64,000 bases of DNA from NCBI RefSeq assembly GCF_026626705.1, contig NZ_JAPNKC010000001.1, positions 7,024,001-7,088,000 on the forward strand, given 5' to 3'. The DNA comes from Pyxidicoccus sp. MSG2 (GTDB lineage: Bacteria; Myxococcota; Myxococcia; Myxococcales; Myxococcaceae). Made by a program: the position numbers and the translations under genes. The notes under the pieces are model-generated. The model was not told the origin of the DNA. It searched no databases and saw nothing but the letters and a program-made list of their open reading frames with translations. Below, in pieces: positions 10,769-19,418 of this stretch (positions within the stretch are counted from its first letter, which is position 1; the number at the start of each line of letters is the position of its first letter).

Positions 10769-12976
10769 TCAGGCCTCGCGGCGGTTGCCGCCCTCGAGCT
10801 CGTTGTTGGCATACAGCTTCACCACGTACTGCGCGGAGAGCTGCTGGGTGTGGTTGGCCGGCACGGTGAGGCGCCAGCGCCGCCCACCCTCCAGCGCCTT
10901 GGCGCCGCGCTCCTGCTGCGTGTAGGGCTCCCACGCCGGGGTGACGGTGCCCTCTTCCACCACCACCTCCGCGTCGGGCGCGGGCTGGGGAATGCGCTCG
11001 CGGACCTCGCAGACGATGTCCCGGTCCAGGTTGTTGGCCAGGTCGATGGTGAGGTCGTGCCACAGCTCCGTCGTCGCCACGATTTTGGAGCCGCTGCGCT
11101 GCTCGCGGTAGCGGGTGTTGCGCGCGCAGCGGATGGCCTGCTCCACGCCCAGGCCCAGCTTGAAGTTGCCGCGCGGGGCCACCGTGGGCAGGGTGGTGGA
11201 CAGCACGTACTCGCCGCCCACGTACACCTCGGCGGGTCCGGCCAGCATCGGGGCGGGCAGCGGGTTCTGCACCTCGGCCTGCCGGTAGACGTTCGAGTCC
11301 TCCCTTGGCACGGCCACGTAGAGGACGCTGGCGTCACCGGTGCGAGCGCCCAGCGCCACGGAGTGGAAGACGCCGTCCGAGGGGACATCCACGGTGGCCT
11401 CGGCCGTGTAGCTGAAGTCGAAGCGACTGGAAGCGTTCCTCACGTCGGCGGTGCCGCCGGGCAGCGGCGTGGAGGCCATGCCCTGGGCGCGTGCCTCCGC
11501 TCCGGCCACCGCCGCCATGACGTCGAACGTCACCTCCACCTGGAAGCGCGCCAGCGTCTCCAGATAGAAGCGGCGCGCGTCCATGGGCTGGAGCCGGTTG
11601 CGGTGCGCACCGTCCGACGCGGGGGCGAGCCGCAGGTGCGTGAAGACCACCGCCTCCAGGCCGGCCTGCGTGGGCCCGGCGCCATGGCCGAAGGCGGGCC
11701 CGCCCCGGTCCATCTTCTTGGACATCTCCCTGCTGCGGCGCGCGGGCGCTCCGGCGGAGGCGGGCATGATGGACTTGCTGGGCGCGGGAGGAGGAGGGGC
11801 CATGGGAGCGGCGGCCACCGCCATGGGCTCCTCGAACATCTCCGCATCCCGTTCCTCCGCGTAGACCCTCATCGACGGGGCAGCCATCTCCTCCTCGACC
11901 TCGTCGTCGCCGCCGGCCTCGCTCAAGAGGACGTCCACGTCCGACGGGACGGGAGGCTCCAGGCTCTCGAGGTCCACGGGCTCGTGGAGGGAGGGGAGGG
12001 GGAAGGGTGAAGGTGAAGGCAGCACGCGCAGCAGCGCCTGCTGGTCCCGGTCGAAGTCGGAGAAGAGCGAGGCGGCGCCCTGCGGCGGCGGCCGGAAGCC
12101 CGCGCGCGCGGGGGGCGGGGGCTGCGCGCGGCCGATGCGGATGGAGGACAGCTCCGGCAGCTCCGTCCAGCTCAGCGGGGCGGCGGTGGAGAGCACCAGC
12201 TTCACTCCGCTCCAGTCCTCGCCGGAGTGCTGGCCGATGAGGGCGCGCATCACCAGCTCCACCTGCCGGCAGTCCCGCGACAGGCGGCACTGGTAGCTGG
12301 GCGCCCAGCGCGCGCCGGGGACGAAGTACTCCACGGAGAGGCTCGCGCGGGAGAGCGCGGCGCCCTGGTGGCGCAGTTGCACGTGCACGGACTTGTAGAG
12401 GTCCTGGACCGTCACCTGCCGCGCGGTGGAGGCCTGGGCCAGCCGCTGCTCGAGGACGGCCACCTCCTCGCGCAGCGTGCGCAGTTGCTCGCCCAGGGCG
12501 CGCATCTCCGCGAGCCGGGCCTGCGCGCCGTCATGGGTGAACTGCTCCAGCGCCATGCGCGCGCCCAGGGGTGAGGACGGTGGGGGCTTGCCCTCCTCGG
12601 GCTTCGGGCGCGGGGGCACGGTGATGCCGCCGAAGACGTTCATCTCCCACTGGCGCTGGCGGATGTGGCTCTCCACCGTCCTGACCTGTTGGCGCAGCGT
12701 GCGCAGCGCGGCCTGGTCCACCGTCTCCAGGGGGGCCTCGCGGGGCGGCAGCCACAGGCCCACGCGCACGTTCGTGGCCGTGAGGTCCGAGCCGCCGCCA
12801 CCGGTGGCCAGCACCCGCACGCGCACCGTGGGGTCGAACAGGGCCAGCGGCAGCCGGGGGATTTCGAGCTCCCCGGGCGCGCGGCCCTCGGGGCAGTCCA
12901 GCGTCAGCAGCCGCGTCACCCGCGCGCCCTGCTGGTAGAGCGTCACGGTGTCGATTCGGGATTCCACGACGGGCAT
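10769..12976 (-). CDS. MuiA family protein (DUF4139), first of tandem pair
   Basis: This 735-aa paralogue has the same order as its downstream neighbour. The N-terminal beta domain (IDTVTLYQQGARVTR) leads to a coiled coil (about 85-200) and a DUF4139 domain starting near residue 215 (YFVPGARWAPSYQCRL, GEDWSGVKLVLSTAAPL). It differs by a 200-residue Pro/Glu/Met-rich insertion (about 280-460) within the C-terminal half, probably disordered. No signal peptide. The pair overlaps in organisation and very likely works as a hetero-oligomer, though this is inference. The promoter should lie in the 300-base gap before 13278, shared with a divergent secreted protein gene. Confidence 0.88.
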   Translation of the reverse strand: MPVVESRIDTVTLYQQGARVTRLLTLDCPEGRAPGELEIPRLPLALFDPTVRVRVLATGGGGSDLTATNVRVGLWLPPREAPLETVDQAALRTLRQQVRTVESHIRQRQWEMNVFGGITVPPRPKPEEGKPPPSSPLGARMALEQFTHDGAQARLAEMRALGEQLRTLREEVAVLEQRLAQASTARQVTVQDLYKSVHVQLRHQGAALSRASLSVEYFVPGARWAPSYQCRLSRDCRQVELVMRALIGQHSGEDWSGVKLVLSTAAPLSWTELPELSSIRIGRAQPPPPARAGFRPPPQGAASLFSDFDRDQQALLRVLPSPSPFPLPSLHEPVDLESLEPPVPSDVDVLLSEAGGDDEVEEEMAAPSMRVYAEERDAEMFEEPMAVAAAPMAPPPPAPSKSIMPASAGAPARRSREMSKKMDRGGPAFGHGAGPTQAGLEAVVFTHLRLAPASDGAHRNRLQPMDARRFYLETLARFQVEVTFDVMAAVAGAEARAQGMASTPLPGGTADVRNASSRFDFSYTAEATVDVPSDGVFHSVALGARTGDASVLYVAVPREDSNVYRQAEVQNPLPAPMLAGPAEVYVGGEYVLSTTLPTVAPRGNFKLGLGVEQAIRCARNTRYREQRSGSKIVATTELWHDLTIDLANNLDRDIVCEVRERIPQPAPDAEVVVEEGTVTPAWEPYTQQERGAKALEGGRRWRLTVPANHTQQLSAQYVVKLYANNELEGGNRREA

Positions 12977-13277
12977 CGGTGCTCCCGGTCAAAGGTGGGG
13001 CCGAGGGCTTGCCGCCCGTCAGCACGCGCCCACTTTCGTCCGGAACGGTCCGCGGCCACAAGGAGATGCGCGGCGCTCCGGCTGCCCCGGAGCCCGGCCC
13101 GGCATTCCCAACATCCACTCGAGGGTGGTGAATGCGATGAGTTGCATCCGGCTTGGAGCACACACGCCTGCACGGGGAGCGGCGCGAGCGCATGCCGTGC
13201 AGGTCATGGAACAGGTGCACCGCTCTGGTAGTGTCTCGCTCACGATTGGGAAGGGTCACATCGCATCGGGAGGGGAA
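12977..13277. other. Intergenic region between divergent MuiA operon and secreted protein
   Basis: This 301-base gap should contain the promoters of both divergent units. It holds one copy (13205-13223) of a 19-base sequence that is repeated exactly at the start codon of the methyltransferase gene at 14112. I see no RNA gene or conserved ORF. Confidence 0.4.
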
Positions 13278-14051
13278 ATGAGACGGGTCCAGGCGCTCTT
13301 GCTCGCGAGCTGCTTCGCGATGGGGAGCGAAGCGCACGCCTTCACCGCGGGGGATGGAACGGTCCACGCTTGCAGAACCCCTACCGGGATGCCTGTGATG
13401 GACTTCAACAGCACCGACCCGCAGTTCCTGGCATCCGGCTTCGCTGGCTACGCCACCTTCAGGCCGAGCCCCACCGGGCCGATTCCGGTCATCCACATCA
13501 ACTTCGCAATGCTTTCGGCGATGCCGGTGCCAGCACAGAAGTTCCTGTTCTGGCACGAGTGCGGACACCACCAGAATCCCTTGGACCCATCACCGGCCAA
13601 AGAGGTGAACGCGAACTGCTGGGCCATGGGCTTCATCCGGCAGAACCGCATCCTGACAGCGGCAGACGAGCAGGTGCTCGCGCAGTTCCTCTCGACGCTC
13701 CCCCCGATACCGCCGCTCTACCCGGCAGGTGTAGTCCAATGGCAGCTCATGAATACGGGCGCCTGTGGAACTCCGCCCTCACCCACTGGCAACGTGGTTC
13801 AGGCGGCCGGTACCTCCGGGATGCCAGGCACCTCGGTCGCACCAGCCTCCACGACGAGCGCCCCGTCAGATGCGCGCTGGCGCTACTGCCGACGCAAGCC
13901 GCCCACGGGCGTATGGGGCAAGGCGCCTGGCTCCTTCCTCGACGAGGCTGCCTGCGACAAGGAGCGGAACGAAAAAGAGGAGGCCGGGTACGACGTGACG
14001 GACTGTGTGGACGTGGAAAATGACACGTTGACCTGTCCCTCGAACGGTTGA
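13278..14051 (+). CDS. Secreted HExxH metalloprotease-like protein
   Basis: This 257-aa exported protein starts with a Sec signal peptide (cleavage after AHA, residue 21). It contains a zincin-like helix FWHECGHH (H93, E94, H97), preceded by HINFAML, which could be the edge strand over the active site. A third zinc ligand is not obvious; the Glu or Asp residues after NPLDP are candidates. The C-terminal 100 residues are Cys-containing and low-complexity up to SAPSDARW, then form a small Cys-rich domain. The start ATG follows GGGAGGGGAA. The longer reading frame back to 12948 covers the divergent promoter region and is rejected. Enzymatic activity is plausible but unproven; it could be a degenerate protease. 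Confidence 0.75.
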   Translation: MRRVQALLLASCFAMGSEAHAFTAGDGTVHACRTPTGMPVMDFNSTDPQFLASGFAGYATFRPSPTGPIPVIHINFAMLSAMPVPAQKFLFWHECGHHQNPLDPSPAKEVNANCWAMGFIRQNRILTAADEQVLAQFLSTLPPIPPLYPAGVVQWQLMNTGACGTPPSPTGNVVQAAGTSGMPGTSVAPASTTSAPSDARWRYCRRKPPTGVWGKAPGSFLDEAACDKERNEKEEAGYDVTDCVDVENDTLTCPSNG

Positions 14052-14111
14052 GGAAGCAGGTTGCGGGGTGGCGTGCTCCAGCAACCGTCCATCGCGCGTA
14101 AGCTGGAGCCC

Positions 14112-14765
14112 ATGGAACAGGTGCACCGCGAGAGCGCCGGGCTGATGCGCTCGTTGCTCTCCAACGGGCAGGCGACGTCAGCGACCTTCCGGACGGCACT
14201 GATGAACGTGCCCGCTGCCGAGCGCGATGAATGGGTAGATGCCGTCTTCGGGCTCGACGCGCTTCCTGACGACGGTCCCGAGCTTCCACGGGATTGCGTC
14301 CCCTACATGCCGTGTCCGGTCGATGCGGTGCTTCGGATGGTGGAGCTCGCGGAGGTGCGGGCCAGCGACGTGTTCGTCGACGTCGGCTCGGGGCTCGGAA
14401 GGGTGGCTGCGCTGACGCATCTCCTGAGCGGGGCGGCGTCGATTGGCATCGAGATTCAGCCGGACCTCGTCCGAGCCTCACGCCAGCTCGCGGAGCGTTT
14501 GAACGTCGCGCCGCGTTTCTCCGTGGTCGAGGGCGACGCGGCGAGACTCGCCGGAAGCCTCACCCGTGGGACGGTCTTCTTCCTGTACTGCCCATTCAGC
14601 GGTGAGCGCCTGGAGCGGGTCCTCGACGGTCTCGAGTCCATCGCGCGGACGCGGCAGATTCGCGTCTGCTGTGTCGACCTGCCGCTCCCCGCGCGCCCGT
14701 GGCTGACGCTGATAGCTCCGCCCTCCGGAGATCTCGCCGTCTACCGAAGCCACGAGCTCACGTAG
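14112..14765 (+). CDS. SAM-dependent methyltransferase
   Basis: This 217-aa class I methyltransferase has motif I VFVDVGSGLGRVAALTHL (about residues 97-114) and the acidic motif II region ASIGIEIQPDLVRASRQLAERL. The glycine-rich DVGSGLGR and GIEI pattern resembles the DOT1-like branch of the fold, but size and flanks give no substrate. A helical region (1-90) precedes the core. The ATG chosen lies in a 19-base sequence repeated at 13205; an upstream start would add poorly conserved residues. It follows the metalloprotease-like gene by 60 bases on the same strand and could be co-transcribed. Confidence 0.8.
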   Translation: MEQVHRESAGLMRSLLSNGQATSATFRTALMNVPAAERDEWVDAVFGLDALPDDGPELPRDCVPYMPCPVDAVLRMVELAEVRASDVFVDVGSGLGRVAALTHLLSGAASIGIEIQPDLVRASRQLAERLNVAPRFSVVEGDAARLAGSLTRGTVFFLYCPFSGERLERVLDGLESIARTRQIRVCCVDLPLPARPWLTLIAPPSGDLAVYRSHELT

Positions 14766-14797
14766 GATTTGATTGTTTCCTCGATAAGGACTCCCTC

Positions 14798-17700
14798 GTG
14801 ACCTCACGACCCCATGCTGTCGTGTGCCTCGTCCTGTGCCTGCTCGCGCTGACGCCGGTACCGGCCTCCGCGGCCACCTATACGCTCTTCGCGCCGTCGG
14901 ACACGCCCCTGGGCAACTCCAGTGAGACCTCGCCCATCGAGCTCGGCATGCGCTTCGAGGTGGACACGCCGGGCTGGGTTTCTGGCGTGCGCTTCTACAA
15001 GGCGGTGGCGAACACCGGCACGCATACCGGCACGCTCTGGACGGACAACGGCACCGTGCTCGCCACCGGGGAGTTCACCGGCGAGACGGACTCCGGCTGG
15101 CAGCAGATGACTTTCGGGCAGGCCATCCAGGTCATGCCCGGTCAGGTCTACGTGGTCTCGTACCACACCACGACCGGCCACTACTCCTACGCGTACGGTG
15201 CCTTCGCCAGCGGCATCACGAGCGGGCCGCTCCATGCGCTCGCGAACACGCCGACGAGCCCGAATGGCGTCTTCGTGTACAGCAACGGCGGCACCTTCCC
15301 GACGGACACCTGGAACGGTGGCAACTACTACGTCGACGTCGTCTACTCCGACGAGCCGCCCACGCCGGACCCCGACCTCGCGCCGAGCGTCTACCCCGAC
15401 ACCACGGTGCCAACGGTGCCGAGCAGCGGCGACGGCGCCGCCGTCGAGGTCGGCGCGAAGTTCCGCGCCAGCCAGGACGGCTGGGTCTACGGCGTGCGCT
15501 TCTACAAGGGCGCGGGCAACACCGGTCCGCACGTCGGCAACCTCTGGGCCGCTGCCAGCCACACGCTGCTCGCCAGCGCCCCGTTCGTCGGTGAGACGGC
15601 GCTGGGCTGGCAGACCCAGCGCTTCGACCCGCCGGTGCGTATCACCGCGAACACGACGTATGTGATTTCGTACCACGCGCCCAACGGCCACTACGCCTGG
15701 GACCTCAACGGCCTCATCAGCGACATCTGCCGCGGCCTGCTGTGCCAGCCCGGCGACACCGTGGCGGAGCCGAACGGCGTCCACGCGTACTCGGCCACCT
15801 CCACGTTCCCCGACATGACCTGGGGTGCCACGAACTACTACGTGGACGTGCTCTACACGAACTCGGTGAACCCGCCCGCGCCGCCGCCGCTGCCGCCGGC
15901 CCCGCCGCCAGCGGGCAGCCACGAGTACACGCTGTACCCGAAGGGCGCGGCGCCGCGCCGCCCGCTCGAGGGCAACAACGAGTCGGTCGAGCTCGGCGTC
16001 CGCTTCCGCTCGGACGTGCCTGGCTACGTGCGCGGCATCCGCTTCTTCAAGGGCGGCGCGGCGAACTCCGGCACGCACTTCGGCCGCCTCTACAAGGGGG
16101 CCACCGGCGAGCGTCTGGCCAACGCCGAATTCGTGAGCGAGTCCCTCGTTGGCTGGCAGGAGGTCCGCTTCGCCTGGCCGGTGCACATCGACGCCAACAC
16201 GGAGTACGTCGCCTCCTACTTCGCGCCGAACGGTGGCTGGTCCGCCACCTGGGAGGCGTTCACGGACCAGGGCGTGGACAGTCGCCCACTGCACGCTCCC
16301 AGGAGCGGCAACGGCGTCTTCCACTACGGTCCCCTCGGCGGCTTCCCGGACCAGTCGTTCCGCAACACCGACTACGGCGTCGACGTGGTGTTCTCGCCGG
16401 AGCAGCAGGCCACGAAGGCCTTCAGCAGCGCGTTCCAGCCGGACGGCTTCTCGAGCGAGGGCATCGGAGTCGAGCTGGGCCTGAAGTTCACCGTCGACCG
16501 GCCGGCCACGGCGCTGGCGGTGCGCTTCCTCAAGGCCGTGGGCAACACCGGCACCCACGTTGGCAACGTGTGGAACCTGGGCACCGGTCAGAATCTCGGC
16601 AGCGTGACCTTCACCAGCGAGACGAGCGCGGGCTGGCAGGAGGCGAAGTTCGCCACGCCCGTCCCGCTCGAGCCCGGCGTGACGTACGTGGTCTCCTACT
16701 ACGCGCCGAACGGGCACTACGCGTACAGCCGTGGCTGGTGGGAGTCGCACAGCGTCAGCGCCGGTGCACTGCGGGTTGCGCAGGGGACGGGCACCAACCA
16801 GACGTCCATCTTCCACTACGGCCCCGAGAGCCACATCCCGACCGAGAGCTTCGCGAACTCCGACTACGCGGTGGATGTCGTCGTCCGGGCGAGCTACCCC
16901 GTGCCGTCGCCGGCACCGTCGCCGGCCCGCGACAACAAGGCGGGCACCGGGCCCGTGCTCGTCGCGATGGACCCGGACAACCACTTCACGGAGTACCTCC
17001 CGGAACTGCTCAAGGCCGAGGGCATCAACTCGTTCGTGAAGTGGGATGCCGGCAACCTCGGCGCCGCCGCCGACCTCGCGGGCTTCACCACGGTGATTCT
17101 CGGTGAGGGCAACCTGGGCAGTGCGCAGCTCGCGGCGCTGACGGAGTGGGTGAACGCGGGTGGCACGCTCATCGCCATGCGGCCGAAGCCCGAGCTCGAT
17201 GCGCTGCTGGGCATCAGCCGCACCGGTGCCACCCTGGCCGAGGGCTACATCGACGTCCACACCGGCCAGGCACCCGGCGCCGGCATCGTCGACGAGACGA
17301 TGCAGTACCACGGCGTCGCGGACGTGCTCGTGCCGCTCGCCGGCACGGACACGGTGGCGGGCCTCTACCAGGATGCGAGCACGGCCGTGGCCGGCAACGC
17401 CGCCGCCGTGACGCTGCGCAGTGTCGGGGCCGGCAGGGCCGCGGCCTTCGCCTACGACCTGGCTCGCTCCGTGGTGTACACGCGCCAGGGCAACCCGGCA
17501 TGGGCGAAGTCGGACCGGGACCGCTCCTACCTGAATCCGGGTCTCGTGGGCTCGACCGGCCGCGCGGACGACATGTTCATCGGCGACTCGTTCTACGACG
17601 ACGAGGCGGACTGGGTGGACCTCGACAAGCTCGAGATTCCGCAGGCCGACGAGCAGCAGCGGCTGCTGGTGAACCTCATGAACCTGGCCAGCCAGCCCCT

Positions 17701-18742
17701 GCCGCGACTCTGGTACCTGCCGAACGCGCGAGAGGCCGCGTTCGTCTACACCGGCGACGGCCACCCGGGGAACAACACCCTGGGCCGGCTCCAGGAGCTG
17801 GAGGCGGCGAGCCCCGTGGGCTGCTCGGTCGCGGATTGGGAGTGCTACCGCATGACCATCTACGGCTACGCGCCGAGCATCTCCTCCACCGGCAACCTGC
17901 CGCTCACGGACGCGGAGGCCAGGGCGTGGGAGGACAAGGGCTTCGAGCTGGCCATGCACCTCAGTACGAATTGCGGCGACTACGACACCAAGGCCTGGCT
18001 CGACGCGCTCTACGACGCGCAGCTCGACAGCTTCAACGGCGTCACCGACGCGCTGAAGGGCTGGCCGAGCGTCCGCGACCCGCGGACGGTTCGCACGCAC
18101 TGCATCGCGTGGAGCGACTGGACGACCCAGGCCGACGTGGAGCTCGAGCATGGCATCCGGCTCGACACCAACTACTACGCCTATCCCGGCAACTGGCTCC
18201 AGGACCGGCCGGGCCTGTTCACGGGCAGCGGCTTCGCCATGCGCTTCGCGCACGAGGATGGCACGCCGGTCGACGTCTACCAGGCGGCGACGCAGTTCAC
18301 CGATGAGTCGGGACAGACGTATCCGCTCCACGTGGAGCGCGTGCTGGACAACGCCCTGCAGAAGGGCTTCTACGGCACGTTCGTGGCCAACCTGCACGTC
18401 GACAACGGCTCGTTCGAGGCGACGGCCAGCCTCGCGGCGCTACAGGCGCGTCCCCAGGTCGCGGTCATCTCCGCCGCGCAGTTGCTGGACTGGAACGACG
18501 CGCGCGAGCACACGCGCGTGACGGCGAGCAGCTGGAACGGCACCGCGCTGGCCTTCGACCTCGGCACGCCGGCGCACGGCCTCTCGCTGATGCTGCCGGC
18601 CACTCGCGGGACGAAGAGCCTGACGACGGTGACGCGTGACGGCGCGTCCGTGACGGTGGGCGCCCCGAAGACCATCAAGGGCGTGGCCTACGTGTTCGTG
18701 AACGCGGCTGCCGCCGGTCACTACGTGGCCACGTACGACTGA
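14798..18742 (+). CDS. Large exported protein with four DUF4082-like modules and a deacetylase-like C-terminus
   Basis: This 1314-aa protein carries a Sec signal peptide (about 1-26). Four tandem beta-sandwich modules of about 160 residues follow (about 28-185, 195-355, 370-530, 535-705). Each has the pattern ELGxRF...GxRFxKxxxNxGTHxGxL...GWQ...Y[VI][VA]SY and a Y/F-VDVV[YF] end, which is the DUF4082 type. A Pro/Ala linker leads to a class-I-amidotransferase-like Rossmann domain (about 718-960). Last comes a region (about 965-1230) with weak polysaccharide-deacetylase features: VYTGDGH, AMHLSTNC and a late Asp/His. GTG at 14798 has AAGGA seven bases upstream. It probably binds or trims a polysaccharide at the cell surface or outside; the catalytic claim is tentative. 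Confidence 0.8.
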   Translation: MTSRPHAVVCLVLCLLALTPVPASAATYTLFAPSDTPLGNSSETSPIELGMRFEVDTPGWVSGVRFYKAVANTGTHTGTLWTDNGTVLATGEFTGETDSGWQQMTFGQAIQVMPGQVYVVSYHTTTGHYSYAYGAFASGITSGPLHALANTPTSPNGVFVYSNGGTFPTDTWNGGNYYVDVVYSDEPPTPDPDLAPSVYPDTTVPTVPSSGDGAAVEVGAKFRASQDGWVYGVRFYKGAGNTGPHVGNLWAAASHTLLASAPFVGETALGWQTQRFDPPVRITANTTYVISYHAPNGHYAWDLNGLISDICRGLLCQPGDTVAEPNGVHAYSATSTFPDMTWGATNYYVDVLYTNSVNPPAPPPLPPAPPPAGSHEYTLYPKGAAPRRPLEGNNESVELGVRFRSDVPGYVRGIRFFKGGAANSGTHFGRLYKGATGERLANAEFVSESLVGWQEVRFAWPVHIDANTEYVASYFAPNGGWSATWEAFTDQGVDSRPLHAPRSGNGVFHYGPLGGFPDQSFRNTDYGVDVVFSPEQQATKAFSSAFQPDGFSSEGIGVELGLKFTVDRPATALAVRFLKAVGNTGTHVGNVWNLGTGQNLGSVTFTSETSAGWQEAKFATPVPLEPGVTYVVSYYAPNGHYAYSRGWWESHSVSAGALRVAQGTGTNQTSIFHYGPESHIPTESFANSDYAVDVVVRASYPVPSPAPSPARDNKAGTGPVLVAMDPDNHFTEYLPELLKAEGINSFVKWDAGNLGAAADLAGFTTVILGEGNLGSAQLAALTEWVNAGGTLIAMRPKPELDALLGISRTGATLAEGYIDVHTGQAPGAGIVDETMQYHGVADVLVPLAGTDTVAGLYQDASTAVAGNAAAVTLRSVGAGRAAAFAYDLARSVVYTRQGNPAWAKSDRDRSYLNPGLVGSTGRADDMFIGDSFYDDEADWVDLDKLEIPQADEQQRLLVNLMNLASQPLPRLWYLPNAREAAFVYTGDGHPGNNTLGRLQELEAASPVGCSVADWECYRMTIYGYAPSISSTGNLPLTDAEARAWEDKGFELAMHLSTNCGDYDTKAWLDALYDAQLDSFNGVTDALKGWPSVRDPRTVRTHCIAWSDWTTQADVELEHGIRLDTNYYAYPGNWLQDRPGLFTGSGFAMRFAHEDGTPVDVYQAATQFTDESGQTYPLHVERVLDNALQKGFYGTFVANLHVDNGSFEATASLAALQARPQVAVISAAQLLDWNDAREHTRVTASSWNGTALAFDLGTPAHGLSLMLPATRGTKSLTTVTRDGASVTVGAPKTIKGVAYVFVNAAAAGHYVATYD

Positions 18743-18791
18743 CCCGCCGGCCACGGCAGGCGAGGCACATGTCCGAGGTCGGGGGGCAGCC

Positions 18792-19352
18792 TCAGGCCCT
18801 CGCCGCCACCAGGCGGGCCTCGTGACGGCCTTCCCCGGTCCAGGCCTCGGTGTACGAGACGCACGTCAGCCCCTGGACCAGCCGGGGCAGCTCCCCGTCC
18901 TCCAGCAGGAAGCGGGCGGAGGGGTGTGCGTGCCGCTGGAGGTTGCTGCGGGTGGGCTGTGCGAAGACGAGCAGCCCTCCCGGGGCGAGCACCTGCGGGA
19001 AGCGGGCGAACAGCGGCCGCCAGAGGAAGTTCAGGCAGAGCACGACGTCGAAGGGGCCGGGCGGGAGCGGCTCCACCTCCACGTCCAAAGACTGCGTCCG
19101 CAGGCCCACTCCCGCCGCTCGTGCGTCCTCGGAGGCGCGCTCGAGCGCCACCTCCGAGATGTCCAGCAGGGTGACGTCCAGGCCACGCCTCGCGAGCCAC
19201 AGGGCCTCCCGTCCGGTGCCTCCCGCCACGTCGAGCGCACGGCCCGTGACGGGAAGCAGGTCCGCGAGCGAGCGCAGGAAGGCGGAGGGCTCCCGGGCTT
19301 CCTGCGGCTCGCGGTAGCGCGTGTTCCACCGCCGCCGGTCTTCCTCGGACAT
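18792..19352 (-). CDS. Class I SAM-dependent methyltransferase (TehB-like)
   Basis: This 186-aa methyltransferase begins MSEEDRRRWNTRY, the short WxxRY helix typical of TehB-like and thiopurine-type enzymes. It contains motif I ALDVAGGTGREALWLA (about 39-54), an acidic VTLLDIS and a post-motif FDVVLCLNFL. Substrate is unknown; relatives act on metalloids or small thiols. The ATG has AGGA upstream. Its 5' leader contains a perfect inverted copy of the start region (annotated separately), which could block initiation. An 11-base copy of the same sequence also lies just downstream of the stop at 18768-18778. Confidence 0.85.
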   Translation of the reverse strand: MSEEDRRRWNTRYREPQEAREPSAFLRSLADLLPVTGRALDVAGGTGREALWLARRGLDVTLLDISEVALERASEDARAAGVGLRTQSLDVEVEPLPPGPFDVVLCLNFLWRPLFARFPQVLAPGGLLVFAQPTRSNLQRHAHPSARFLLEDGELPRLVQGLTCVSYTEAWTGEGRHEARLVAARA

Positions 19353-19406
19353 GGTTGTTCCTGGGTGGGTAGGGAGTACGGAGCCCCCGCCTACCATGTC
19401 CGAGGA
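19342..19406 (-). promoter_or_regulatory. Inverted repeat folding over a methyltransferase start codon
   Basis: The 14-base sequence at 19393-19406 is the exact reverse complement of 19342-19355, which contains the methyltransferase ATG (19350-19352). In the mRNA a 14-bp stem would pair the start codon with the 5' leader and leave the ribosome site in a 37-base loop. This could regulate initiation. No ligand-binding fold is recognisable. Confidence 0.5.
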
Positions 19407-19418
19407 GAGGAAGAACGC

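Noticed and set aside
14804..18397. Very long reading frame on the minus strand opposite the DUF4082-like gene (about 1197 codons)
   Set aside because: It is a mirror of the plus-strand gene caused by extreme GC at third positions; it has no domain, signal peptide or start signal, and the plus frame has recognisable modules.
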